A stretch of DNA of 64,000 nucleotides, from IMG/VR virus record IMGVR_UViG_3300043434_000266, positions 1 to 64,000 of that record; one strand, given 5' to 3'. The DNA is from a virus. The position numbers and the translations under genes were made by a program. Position 1 is the stretch's first letter, and each line of letters opens with the position of its first letter. Positions 52,597-60,270 of this stretch are shown here, one piece after another. The notes beneath the pieces were generated by a model. That model ran no database searches. It was not told the DNA's origin and was given only the letters and a program-made list of their open reading frames with translations.

Positions 52597-52936
52597 CTAT
52601 TTTCATTGTTTTAATCATCCATAGAGGATGTTCGTTAGACTTCATTGCGAGTATCCACTCTTTTGCTGAGGGTATGTAGTTATTACAATCCTCTTTTACA
52701 TGTTGTTCACCTACATAGCGAACCATTACTTTTTTACCTACTGAGTTTGTGAAGTATTCACCGAATATACTTTCTGCTTCGAATATACCTTCTGAATGAT
52801 GTCTAAACATACGGTGATCAGAATGACCAACCCATCCTTTAGTAGCATCAAACCAGTTATGAATATGTGAGTACTCTGATGGATGACCTCCCCACTTCTT
52901 TGCACTAGAACGTGCATGATCATAAGGATGTGCCAT
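52589..52936 (-). CDS. DUF6915-like protein (115 aa)
   Basis: The sequence MAHPYDHARSSAKKWGGHPS, then HNWFDATKGWVGHSDHRMFRHHSEGIF, GEQHVKEDCN and IPSAKEW strongly resembles a small His/Trp-rich family known as DUF6915, found in phages and bacteria. The many His residues may bind a metal. No activity is known. It overlaps paralogue C by 8 bases, so it is probably translated with the MoxR cassette, and the gene before it ends 1 base away. Confidence 0.65.
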   Translation of the reverse strand: MAHPYDHARSSAKKWGGHPSEYSHIHNWFDATKGWVGHSDHRMFRHHSEGIFEAESIFGEYFTNSVGKKVMVRYVGEQHVKEDCNNYIPSAKEWILAMKSNEHPLWMIKTMKIDD

Positions 52937-52937
52937 A

Positions 52938-53297
52938 CTAGTTTATGTCATCTATATCAAGTGTTCCATCTTGAAATGCTTCTCTAGCTTCCATTACATA
53001 ACCATGAACATCATACTCTAAAGTATTAATATCAAAATAAACAGTACCACTACCGCCATCATTGTTATACCAGTCATAGTCGTATTTAGTACTTAAGATT
53101 TCATACATAAAGTTTTCTACACGGTCATGAAAATCACCAAGGTCTATATGATCACCTTCAGTATTCTCAGCATATACAGTATCTATAGCACCGGAGTCAC
53201 CTCCCCCACTATACTCGGCAACTAGTTTCTCAACACCTAAATCTTTTAGTCCAGAGAAGAACATTGCTTTATCTAGATCATCATTAAATATACTCAT
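52938..53297 (-). CDS. DUF6878-like acidic protein (119 aa)
   Basis: This small acidic protein has EYSGGGDSGAIDTV and a WYNNDGGSGTVYFDINT segment, a pattern like the DUF6878 family. That resemblance is from memory and moderate. The acidic C-terminus ends DIDDIN. Close spacing (1 base to the next gene, 4 to the previous one) makes it part of the same message. Function unknown. Confidence 0.55.
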   Translation of the reverse strand: MSIFNDDLDKAMFFSGLKDLGVEKLVAEYSGGGDSGAIDTVYAENTEGDHIDLGDFHDRVENFMYEILSTKYDYDWYNNDGGSGTVYFDINTLEYDVHGYVMEAREAFQDGTLDIDDIN

Positions 53298-53301
53298 ACA
53301 A

Positions 53302-53724
53302 TTAATATTTTTGTTTATAAAAACGTCCTAGGATATTACCATTCAGATAGAAGTCTGATTCTAGTACACCCTTGACAAACTGATACTTGGTTTCCATGTA
53401 TGTTAGTTCTGTTTTAGAATAACATATGTGTAAGATGTTCCTCTTAATAGGAACTTTATCTTTGTGAGCTTGCTTAAGTACTACGTTACTACTAAAGTAG
53501 TTCTCGTAATTTAACTTAGAAGTCTTCACGTAATTCTTTTTACGCTTATCTACAGGTGCGTTCTTCTTTGCAAGTTTCTTTTTGGTAACTAATGCAAAGT
53601 TCTTTTTACCTATATAAGCCACAGACTTACCGTCTATGATTGCTGTCATTTCATATATGAAACCAACAGCACCTTCAGGTATCATCTCAGGTGTAAATAC
53701 TACACCTTTATAAATCCAACTCAT
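53302..53724 (-). CDS. GIY-YIG-like nuclease candidate (140 aa)
   Basis: The pattern G21-F-I-Y24 and 13 residues later Y37-I-G39 (GFIYEMTAIIDGKSVAYIGK) matches the two strands that open the GIY-YIG fold. A basic stretch follows (KKKLAKKNAPVDKRKKNYVK). E112 in TYMETKYQFV could be the acidic metal ligand. Such proteins cut DNA, as homing endonucleases or in repair. The gene overlaps the primase start by 4 bases, which argues for a replication role over a selfish one. The call is motif-level. Confidence 0.5.
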   Translation of the reverse strand: MSWIYKGVVFTPEMIPEGAVGFIYEMTAIIDGKSVAYIGKKNFALVTKKKLAKKNAPVDKRKKNYVKTSKLNYENYFSSNVVLKQAHKDKVPIKRNILHICYSKTELTYMETKYQFVKGVLESDFYLNGNILGRFYKQKY

Positions 53725-54701
53725 TTACTTATTGCTTCTTTTAATAATGGATATAATACTTCTCTTGTCTTAACTAAACCGTGGTCTCTAACAGAATCAG
53801 ATAGATCCTTACTAAGTGGTAGGACAACACTAGCGATACCATAAGTTGATTCATATTTACTCATAGCTTTTCTACCGGCGTCGTCATTGTCAAACAAAGT
53901 AATGATATTCTTATACTTGCTTTTATATATGCTAATCGCACCTTGTGGGATAACAGTATTCTCACTATCTGGTGCTACGAATTCCGCATTGAATCCGAAC
54001 TTAGATAGTGACATAAGATCCTTGAGTGAACTGCATATGATGAGATTTGGTTTCTCAAACTTTAGTTGATCTGTACCTTGAATATAATTCTTAACTTTTA
54101 GAAACTTATGATCAGGATTCATCGGTTGATACATCTTGTAAATACTACCGTCTAGTCTTGTATATGCGTACAAATAGGGACCAGTAATAGACAAGTGTTT
54201 AACCGCATCTTCATCCTGCTTCTCCATAGAATAATCACCAACAGGAAATACATTGTATCTCTCTAGTGTTTCCGAATCAATATCAAATTGAGTCCAAAAA
54301 CTTGCATCACCTTTAGTCCAGGAGCGCTTAGAGAAATCTACAATCTTGTACTTCGCCATTTTCTTAAACGTACGCATGTCGTCAGTTGTACCAGTGTGTA
54401 GAAACTCACGGTAATCTTTTATAACCTTATTGACAGCTTCCGGGAATGTTACACCATATAGATCCATTACTAGATTGATTGGTGAACCGCCTCTACCAGA
54501 TGAGAAATCTTTAAACAGATACTTCTCTTCTTTACGATAGATACAGAAACTTGCAGTACGTTCTGTAGGATTAAATACAGATTTAATTTTTACATCTTGA
54601 CCGATTAATTTTTCGTTTAGATTACAATAATGCTCAAACATCCAGTAATCCGGAACATCATCATAACTAGACACTAGAACTTTAGAACTTATCATAAACA
54701 T
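53721..54701 (-). CDS. DnaG-like primase, divergent (326 aa)
   Basis: The N-terminus has the CHC2-type layout (NPTERTASFCIYRKEEKYLF, then FSSGRGGSPINLVMDLYG) but the zinc-binding Cys/His are missing. The C-terminal TOPRIM has D271-N-D273-D274-A-G (IITLFDNDDAGRKA), while the usual catalytic Glu position reads IICSSLKD. It would make RNA primers for the family B polymerase with the DnaB-like helicase. The ATG at 54695 is an alternative. A strong terminator hairpin ends 6 bases before the start, so this gene may need its own promoter or read-through. Confidence 0.85.
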   Translation of the reverse strand: MFMISSKVLVSSYDDVPDYWMFEHYCNLNEKLIGQDVKIKSVFNPTERTASFCIYRKEEKYLFKDFSSGRGGSPINLVMDLYGVTFPEAVNKVIKDYREFLHTGTTDDMRTFKKMAKYKIVDFSKRSWTKGDASFWTQFDIDSETLERYNVFPVGDYSMEKQDEDAVKHLSITGPYLYAYTRLDGSIYKMYQPMNPDHKFLKVKNYIQGTDQLKFEKPNLIICSSLKDLMSLSKFGFNAEFVAPDSENTVIPQGAISIYKSKYKNIITLFDNDDAGRKAMSKYESTYGIASVVLPLSKDLSDSVRDHGLVKTREVLYPLLKEAISK

Positions 54702-54706
54702 AGAGA

Positions 54707-54733
54707 TAAAAAAGGGGGAGCAATACTCCCCCT
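54707..54733 (-). terminator. Intrinsic terminator after SSB-like gene
   Basis: On the minus strand GGGGGAG and CTCCCCC form a perfect 7-base-pair stem (54714-54732) with a 5-base loop, followed by six T residues (54708-54713). This is a textbook rho-independent terminator 19 bases after the SSB-like stop codon. It lies only 6 bases ahead of the primase start, so it separates primase and everything after it from the recombination genes, or meters read-through. Confidence 0.85.
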
Positions 54734-54751
54734 CTTATCGTTAAACTTAGA

Positions 54752-55435
54752 TTACAATTCGAAATCAGAACCTACTGAAGACGATGTAGTAACGGTACCG
54801 CTACCAAACGACTCAACATTTTCTACTTTCTTCTTCTTGATGTGAAGATCAGATTCAAACTTGATCAATTTAGAGTCAGCTACATTAGCATTCTCCATAT
54901 TGTATGCACCGCGTTGGTTTCTAACTAGGAACATGTCATAGTTTGTATAACCTTCCTTGTTAAGATACTCTTTACCACCTACACACATTCTAACAAACAC
55001 ATCTTTGAAAGGTGCGTCATTGTTAAATGCTGTAACATAGTCTTCGATAGTTTCATGCTTGCTGTCATTCTCATCCATCCAGTTGAGTTTGTCTACAACA
55101 CGACAGATGTTCTGTAATGCTTTCAATATATCCATATCACGAGACACAGAGATACCTGTCTTAGTAGTTCCGTCTTTGTAAGCATATTCAGAAGTCTTCA
55201 CTTTACCTACTTGACCTTCGTAACGTCCTTTTTCAGGATTGTTCTTATCAATATAGAAACCTTCGAATCCTTCAATAGGACGAGTTTCTACGTTCATTAC
55301 CAAGTTGTAAGCGTTCTTGTCATAGACAGGTGCTTCCAATGTGATACTGTTGATTTTAACTTCTGTGTTACCAGGACCGATAACTTTTGGTAAAGATGTA
55401 CCTTCTGAGCTTTTTAAATCTTTTGTGCTAATCAT
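54752..55435 (-). CDS. Putative single-strand DNA-binding (SSB-like) protein (227 aa)
   Basis: The first 150 residues look beta-rich (VKINSITLEAPVYDKNAY, then VETRPIEGFEGFYID), consistent with an OB-fold. After a short linker it ends acidic and hydrophobic (VGSDFEL), like the C-terminal tails by which SSBs recruit partners. Gene order (helicase, hypothetical, Sak4-like ATPase, this gene, terminator, primase) fits an SSB. No diagnostic motif is present, so this is inferred. The leader is AT-rich without a Shine-Dalgarno site. Confidence 0.55.
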   Translation of the reverse strand: MISTKDLKSSEGTSLPKVIGPGNTEVKINSITLEAPVYDKNAYNLVMNVETRPIEGFEGFYIDKNNPEKGRYEGQVGKVKTSEYAYKDGTTKTGISVSRDMDILKALQNICRVVDKLNWMDENDSKHETIEDYVTAFNNDAPFKDVFVRMCVGGKEYLNKEGYTNYDMFLVRNQRGAYNMENANVADSKLIKFESDLHIKKKKVENVESFGSGTVTTSSSVGSDFEL

Positions 55436-55446
55436 TTTTCTTAATT

Positions 55447-56190
55447 TTAATCAATGTAAATTTCATTCCAGTTAACTACGATCGTTCCGTCTTCTTGCAT
55501 TTCAGACAGAACTATTTCTTTGTTGCTTAAGTGTGCAGGTCTTGCTCCACATGCTACTTCATCTGAGGTCTTAAAACTAATAATGTTTTTCTTACCTTTT
55601 CTGTACAAGTAACCTATAGAGTCAGAGTTAGACGCTGTGATTCTCTTTAACTTACCAGTTAAATCTAGATCTAGCGAGTTGAATTCTGAACCATTCTTCT
55701 CAAGCATTGTGTCTTTTACGTGACCCACTAGAATAGTTCTAGGTGCCCAGGTTTGAATATAATTCACAACCTTCGTAAATGCTTCCCTTAGATATGGATA
55801 ACCAGCACCATTAGGTAGACTAAGAATACTACTATACTTAGGTTTACCTTCTGTTAACCAGTTCTTACCCATAGGGGTTTTCATATACAACTCTTCAGCA
55901 TACGGAATACACATCTCTTCTAATGCAGTGATGGTATCGACAGCAACGTATTTATAAGGATTACCGGCATCCTTAATAGCTTTTCCGATATGCTTAATTT
56001 CTTCTACACTACTAGCTTCTATCTTCATAGCATCTACATACTTTGAACCTTTCTCAAGGTCAAGTATTAAACAGTTGTCTAATTGAGATAGTAAGGTAGT
56101 CTTACCGGTTTTGGGTTTTGAAAAAATAATCAGGTTCTTTGGACTCGTGTGTTCCGCAGCAACCTTCGCTGTTGGTAATATAATCTCCAT
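55447..56190 (-). CDS. Sak4-like RecA-fold ATPase (247 aa)
   Basis: Walker A is SKPKTGKTT (24-32), with LILDLEKG and a Walker B-like YVAVDTITALEE. The short RecA core without a large C-terminal domain is typical of AAA_24/Sak4 phage ATPases, which aid strand annealing together with an SSB. The neighbouring SSB-like gene supports this. A Rad51/RecA main recombinase is less likely because of length. It acts in the cytoplasm on phage DNA. Confidence 0.8.
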   Translation of the reverse strand: MEIILPTAKVAAEHTSPKNLIIFSKPKTGKTTLLSQLDNCLILDLEKGSKYVDAMKIEASSVEEIKHIGKAIKDAGNPYKYVAVDTITALEEMCIPYAEELYMKTPMGKNWLTEGKPKYSSILSLPNGAGYPYLREAFTKVVNYIQTWAPRTILVGHVKDTMLEKNGSEFNSLDLDLTGKLKRITASNSDSIGYLYRKGKKNIISFKTSDEVACGARPAHLSNKEIVLSEMQEDGTIVVNWNEIYID

Positions 56191-56204
56191 TGTTTTGATA
56201 TTTG

Positions 56205-56741
56205 TTACTTAACTAAGTCGTTCAACCACTTCTTGTTGCTGATTGGTTTCTTCAACAAAATCGCAGCTAAATCTTTGATTGTCATTTCAGACATAGGAGC
56301 ATCATCTTGCAACAAGTTTGAGAAATCATCAAACTCTGTTACCTTCAAGTTCGCCGCAGCATTAAACTTTGCTGGAGCTGTAACTTTTACAAGTTCACTA
56401 ACAGGAATCAAGTAACGCATCTTAGGATCATCAGAAGGAGTTGTAGTATCATACTCTTCTTCCCAATGGGGATTAAAATATAATCTCCACAATGTTCTGT
56501 TTGCATCTTGTGGTTCTGTATCACCTGCTACAAACTCTGTATACACGTCAGTCCCTTTTCTCAATTCACTAGGAAACAAACTAATATGCAACTCGTCTTT
56601 ACCTTTAGGTCGATACGCAATCTTTGGATAGAAATACGCGTCAGGAATTCCTAAGGCATTGAATGTTTCTTGGTGATACTCTCTTAGTTCAGCAACTTTT
56701 GTTTTGTAATCTTTTTCTTTTTCTTTCAAACTTAAACTCAT
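56205..56741 (-). CDS. Hypothetical replication-block protein (178 aa)
   Basis: A helical N-terminus (SLKEKEKDYKTKVAELREYH) leads to a beta-rich middle (DELHISLFPSELRKGTD, LWRLYFNPHWEEEYD) and a helical end (MTIKDLAAILLKKPISNKKW). No family is recognised. It overlaps the helicase gene by 4 bases and precedes the Sak4-like gene by 14, so it is co-expressed with replication proteins. It could be a helicase loader or recombination accessory, which is a guess. Confidence 0.65.
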   Translation of the reverse strand: MSLSLKEKEKDYKTKVAELREYHQETFNALGIPDAYFYPKIAYRPKGKDELHISLFPSELRKGTDVYTEFVAGDTEPQDANRTLWRLYFNPHWEEEYDTTTPSDDPKMRYLIPVSELVKVTAPAKFNAAANLKVTEFDDFSNLLQDDAPMSEMTIKDLAAILLKKPISNKKWLNDLVK

Positions 56742-57727
56742 ATTCTTAATCTTTTTTCTTGTTGAGGTGGTGTCTGCATTTCTGAAATACGCATGCGTTC
56801 AAACTCTGCTTTGAAAAAGCTCATTCGATTATCACCATTACGACATTTCAAGAAGTGCAATACAAGCACCCTGTCATTTTCGATCATATACCTATCAGGA
56901 CCATAGAACCTAATCTTTTGTTTAGCAGGTCTATTGATACCAATAAGTGTATCAGCGTGTTGAAGCAGAGCATCTGAACCGAAGATATCAGACTCTAGTA
57001 TGTAATTACCATACTTACCGTCTTCATTCCTCTCAGGATTGTCAATACCCCGGTTAAGCTGTGTAAGAATAATAAACGCGATTGGGAATCTACGTTTAAG
57101 TTCTGTGATAGCTTCACCTAGATTATATAAGGTATCAAACTTATCCTTCTCAAATGGTGCTTTCTTTAACAGCAAAGAGTGATCGAGAGTCACTATTGTT
57201 TTCGTAAATTCAAACTTACCTTCGTCATCCTTAGTCGCGTGGGTATTCATATAATCCACAATTACTTCTTTAAGTTCGTTGACGGTGATAGGTTCCTCTA
57301 CTATATCAATAGGGATCTTTACTCTCTCTTTAGCATGTTCGTAACATACACTAAGATCTTCATTCGATAACTGACCATCTGCACTACATAGGTATTTATA
57401 AGATTTACCAAGTACACTAGAGAATTCTCTGATCGCAGACGTACGAGCGAGCATCTCGAACTGAAACTCCAAAACACGAAATTGTTCGTCAGGGTTCAAT
57501 ACAAATGCTTCTCTTACAATCTGATCTTTAATCAAAGTTTTCCCGCTACCTGGTCTACCACCTATAACAGTCATCGAGTGCCATTCGAGACCATCAGTAG
57601 TAGCATCATTAAACTTTTCCCACGGAGTCTTCAAGCTACGAATTTCACCATCCATTCTACCTTTTAGGTAAACTAATGAGTCAAGGAAACCTTGCTTCTG
57701 GTCTTTCCAAAGCTTTTTTTTCTCCAT
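56738..57727 (-). CDS. DnaB-family replicative helicase (329 aa)
   Basis: The Walker A G57-R-P-G-S-G-K-T64 (VIGGRPGSGKT), Walker B TIVTLDHSLL, a later ILTQLNRG motif and the LKCRNGD segment near the C-terminus are those of the DnaB C-terminal (SF4) helicase domain. The DnaB N-terminal primase-interaction domain is absent or minimal; at 329 aa it is short for a full-length DnaB. This helicase would open the replication fork for the family B polymerase. Start M at 57727 follows an AT-rich leader. Confidence 0.85.
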   Translation of the reverse strand: MEKKKLWKDQKQGFLDSLVYLKGRMDGEIRSLKTPWEKFNDATTDGLEWHSMTVIGGRPGSGKTLIKDQIVREAFVLNPDEQFRVLEFQFEMLARTSAIREFSSVLGKSYKYLCSADGQLSNEDLSVCYEHAKERVKIPIDIVEEPITVNELKEVIVDYMNTHATKDDEGKFEFTKTIVTLDHSLLLKKAPFEKDKFDTLYNLGEAITELKRRFPIAFIILTQLNRGIDNPERNEDGKYGNYILESDIFGSDALLQHADTLIGINRPAKQKIRFYGPDRYMIENDRVLVLHFLKCRNGDNRMSFFKAEFERMRISEMQTPPQQEKRLRI

Positions 57728-57738
57728 TATAGTACTGA

Positions 57739-57933
57739 TTATCGTTGTTGAACGCTGATCCAGCGATGTACAAATTTATAAAATGTGTGTGATAAAACCA
57801 AGAGAAGCTCAATAATTAAGTACTCCAAGATATTAACATTCACAATGAAAGTATCTATGATAAAATAACACAATATCGACAATATTATCGACATACCTAT
57901 CTTTAATAGGATTTTCTCTGTTTCTAAACTCAT
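57739..57933 (-). CDS. Small membrane protein (64 aa)
   Basis: Two hydrophobic helices: about 10-28 (IGMSIILSILCYFIIDTFI) and 34-50 (ILEYLIIELLLVLSHTF). The C-terminus is basic (KFVHRWISVQQR). It overlaps the preceding gene by 4 bases. Such small inner-membrane proteins in phage replication blocks may anchor complexes or alter the host membrane. Function unknown. Confidence 0.55.
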   Translation of the reverse strand: MSLETEKILLKIGMSIILSILCYFIIDTFIVNVNILEYLIIELLLVLSHTFYKFVHRWISVQQR

Positions 57934-58484
57934 ACTACTCTTTCTGAGAAGTGAGCGTTGTCAGTTAGATCATCACCACCTAGAACAATATCACAACAAT
58001 TAGCAAGTTCAGAATCCCATGTCTTATCTGTATTTTGTTTACGGATAAAATACTGGGAGTTCCTCATATACTTATAGTTATCTTTCTCATAGGTATCTAC
58101 ATAATAAGATGTAGCTTTGAGAACTATTGTCCATTCGTAGTCATAGTTCTTAAAGAACCAACTAAACGCTTCTTCAATGTTTCTTTTGTTTACTCTGGCA
58201 GGTTTACCACTTGGTAACTTACCTTTTGGAAATAACTCTAAATAATCATCTACATTATAGGTAGTAGTCTTTGCTTTTGCAGGTACACTTACAAGTTTAC
58301 CTAGAACATCCTGTCCTTTCTGTGTGATCTTAGAGTCTTTTAGATACCCATCTGTTGTTAAACAACGCATCTCTAATGCAGTATTGATATGTTTAGGTAC
58401 TCTTTTCATAGAGATGCACCATAGCATATAATACTGATTTGGAGTTATACCTTTGATTTCAATATGGTCAAATAGTTCTTGCAT
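57930..58484 (-). CDS. Putative winged-helix replication protein (184 aa)
   Basis: The N-terminal 65 residues (ITPNQYYMLWCISMKRVP, then LTTDGYLKDSKITQKGQDVL) fit a winged helix: helix-helix-wing with an 'ITxKG' wing. The C-terminal part has an FSWFFKNYDYEWTIVLKATS segment. The ATG at 58484 is preferred; the frame extends to a TTG at 58490. It lies between the DnaA-like gene and the membrane protein and helicase, so a role in origin binding or helicase loading is plausible, but not shown. Confidence 0.55.
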   Translation of the reverse strand: MQELFDHIEIKGITPNQYYMLWCISMKRVPKHINTALEMRCLTTDGYLKDSKITQKGQDVLGKLVSVPAKAKTTTYNVDDYLELFPKGKLPSGKPARVNKRNIEEAFSWFFKNYDYEWTIVLKATSYYVDTYEKDNYKYMRNSQYFIRKQNTDKTWDSELANCCDIVLGGDDLTDNAHFSERVV

Positions 58485-58495
58485 AATCAACGAAT

Positions 58496-58978
58496 TTAAT
58501 CAAGATATTGTAATACCTCACCACCTGGATGATCTTTGAGACGTGTTGTAAACTGCTTTAATGTTTTAATATAATCAGCTGTATTGTAAGTTAAAGCATC
58601 TAACACAGTCTTTTTAGCTGCAATCACAGTTGTTCTATCTCTGTTAATAACATAAGCAACAGCACTATCTGTATAACCCATCTCACCTGCTATGTAACAT
58701 AGTAGTTGACGGGGTACAACGAGAGGTCTCTTTCTAGAAAACTTCTGATCTGTCATAAGACATGTAGGTGAAATCTCTAAAGCAATCTCTACAAGAGTTG
58801 ATAGAGGTACCTTAAATTCTCTAAACACATTCACATACGAGATGTTTAGCTTTTTTAGTTTTTCCTCTAGTGCTCTTTCCACATTTGCTTGAAATGTTTG
58901 GAACACTAACTTCAACTGCTGGTTCATTATTATCAGAGCTTGGTTCAAATCCTCCGCTCTCTTCTGGTTCTCTGTCAT
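58496..58978 (-). CDS. DnaA domain IV-like DNA-binding protein (160 aa)
   Basis: Residues 82-126 (SRKRPLVVPRQLLCYIAGEM, then NRDRTTVIAAKKTV) match the DnaA domain IV signature, in which the RDHTTV-like loop and the helix before it read DnaA boxes. No AAA+ domain is present, so this is the DNA-binding part alone behind a charged coiled-coil-like N-terminus (about 10-50). It may mark the phage origin or redirect host DnaA. It overlaps the next gene (upstream) by 158 bases; the M at 58927 is a possible later start. Confidence 0.7.
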   Translation of the reverse strand: MTENQKRAEDLNQALIIMNQQLKLVFQTFQANVERALEEKLKKLNISYVNVFREFKVPLSTLVEIALEISPTCLMTDQKFSRKRPLVVPRQLLCYIAGEMGYTDSAVAYVINRDRTTVIAAKKTVLDALTYNTADYIKTLKQFTTRLKDHPGGEVLQYLD

Positions 58979-59204
58979 ATAATCTTGTGTGTTTAGTTTC
59001 TAAAGCAAAGTGATTTACTGATTTCATCCGCCTGTATACAGTATCAACCATATCAGTTATACCAGTCATCTTGATATCAGCATCAGATAAAGCATCGTGT
59101 AGACACTTACTCTTGAATATACCCATATGACTTTTAACTGAAAATACAACTTCACCATACTGTGTAAGTTCACTTGATACAGTTATTGTTACTTTTTCTA
59201 CCAT
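58821..59204 (-). CDS. Hypothetical protein overlapping the DnaA-like gene (127 aa)
   Basis: The first 80 residues appear folded (KVTITVSSELTQYGEVVFSV, then a DMVDTVYRRMK helix); the rest is polar and ends in a basic patch and CECV (SSKCGKSTRGKTKKAKHLV). It overlaps the DnaA-like gene by 158 bases in another frame and the uracil-DNA glycosylase gene by 7. The overlap with the 5' end of the next gene is where the disordered tail is. Function unknown. Confidence 0.5.
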   Translation of the reverse strand: MVEKVTITVSSELTQYGEVVFSVKSHMGIFKSKCLHDALSDADIKMTGITDMVDTVYRRMKSVNHFALETKHTRLYDREPEESGGFEPSSDNNEPAVEVSVPNISSKCGKSTRGKTKKAKHLVCECV

Positions 59205-59911
59205 TTAATTTCTGTTTTACCTTGTAATTTTAAACATTCATTTACTCTGTTCCATACATTATCACAATCCCATTTAGACTGCTTGTTGTAGGCAGCACTT
59301 GCAGGATGAGATATAAGTATCTTACAGTTACCTTCGGGTACTAACTTAGCAAACTCTTGTGCTTGCTTACCCATAAACACATATACAAGTTCATTAGATT
59401 TATTCCATACTAATGAATCTATAACAGATGCAGTGAATGGTTTCCATAGCATTTGATGTGACCCTGGTTTACCAATAGTAGTAGTTAATGCTGTATTGAG
59501 CAATAATACACCTTGATGAGACCATCTCTTCAAATCACAATCTTCCGTATTAATATTAGAATCATACGTATCTTTTAAAGAACCGAATATATACCTAAGA
59601 GATGCTTCAGGACGTTGTGTTTTACTACATGAAAACGCAATACCATCTGCAACATCTTGCTGCGGATAAGGATCCTGTCCAATTATAACAACTTTTACAT
59701 CGTTAAATGGACATTCTACAAACGCATTGAATAGATCTTTTATCTTAGGTGTGAATCTTTTGTTATCCATAGCATCGGATAAAAGAGTATTTAATAGATT
59801 ATCCATACTGGGAGTATCTAAATAACCTTCTAGATATATATTCCATTTTGATGGACGTAACTTGTCAATCAATTTGTCTTTTACTTCTTGTAAGTTTACA
59901 CTTTCTAGCAT
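59198..59911 (-). CDS. ung: Uracil-DNA glycosylase, family 1
   Basis: G78-Q-D80-P-Y-P-Q holds the water-activating Asp. GVLLLN (134-139) gives the uracil-binding Asn, and H202 in SHPASAAYNK corresponds to the HPSPLS loop of family 1. I start at the ATG at 59911 (237 aa, close to the family's usual length); the frame is open further to 59965 but that part would overlap the divergent gene. It removes uracil from DNA. With ThyX and MazG-like enzymes nearby it suggests a phage that keeps uracil out of its genome. Confidence 0.9.
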   Translation of the reverse strand: MLESVNLQEVKDKLIDKLRPSKWNIYLEGYLDTPSMDNLLNTLLSDAMDNKRFTPKIKDLFNAFVECPFNDVKVVIIGQDPYPQQDVADGIAFSCSKTQRPEASLRYIFGSLKDTYDSNINTEDCDLKRWSHQGVLLLNTALTTTIGKPGSHQMLWKPFTASVIDSLVWNKSNELVYVFMGKQAQEFAKLVPEGNCKILISHPASAAYNKQSKWDCDNVWNRVNECLKLQGKTEIKW

Positions 59912-59915
59912 AAGT

Positions 59916-59926
59916 TTGTATAAAAT
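59916..59926 (+). promoter_or_regulatory. Candidate promoter motif in divergent gap (TTGTATAAAAT)
   Basis: The 23-base gap between the uracil-DNA glycosylase start (59911) and the + strand gene start (59935) contains TTGTATAAAAT, close to the words at 5869 and 38758. It sits only 8 bases before the ATG, so a transcript from it would have a very short leader. The gap may also contain signals for the leftward gene. Confidence 0.35.
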
Positions 59927-59934
59927 AATTAATA

Positions 59935-60264
59935 ATGAGCGACTCAAATACATTAAACGACCCAATAAGAGAAGTTGAAGTTCTAGATGAAAACGCTGTG
60001 TTCAAAGTAGAACTTACAGCACACTACTACTTTCGCTTGAATCAATTCTTGTTTGAAGCATTCCCTGTAAAAGATTCTCAAGAGTTTTTGGAACTACTAG
60101 AGAAAGTTAAAAAGGATGAAGAAGAATCTGATAGGAAAGTATATCATCTAAAAACTTTGATTTCTTTGATGACTGTACTTGAAGATTCTGCTAGAGAGCA
60201 AGGTTTCATGAAAAAGGTAAAACTTAACATTGAAACAGGAGAAAAGATAGAAAACCCTCAATAA
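59935..60264 (+). CDS. Lone rightward gene, helical protein (109 aa)
   Basis: This is the only + strand gene in the leftward half. It encodes a charged, largely helical protein (LDENAVFKVELTAHYYFRLN at about 18-37, then a helix FLELLEKVKKDEEESDRK, then LISLMTVLEDSAREQG). No known domain. Its end overlaps the opposite-strand NinB-like gene by 7 bases inside a hairpin. Its isolation suggests separate control from the replication genes, for example as a regulator or anti-host factor. That is speculation. Confidence 0.6.
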   Translation: MSDSNTLNDPIREVEVLDENAVFKVELTAHYYFRLNQFLFEAFPVKDSQEFLELLEKVKKDEEESDRKVYHLKTLISLMTVLEDSAREQGFMKKVKLNIETGEKIENPQ

Positions 60265-60270
60265 AGAGGG
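60255..60270. terminator. Bidirectional hairpin at convergent gene ends
   Basis: CCCTC-aataaa-GAGGG is a perfect 5-base-pair stem containing the stop codons of both converging genes (59935-60264 and 60258-60638). It is short and lacks a good T-run on either side, so it may be a weak two-way terminator. Confidence 0.4.
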
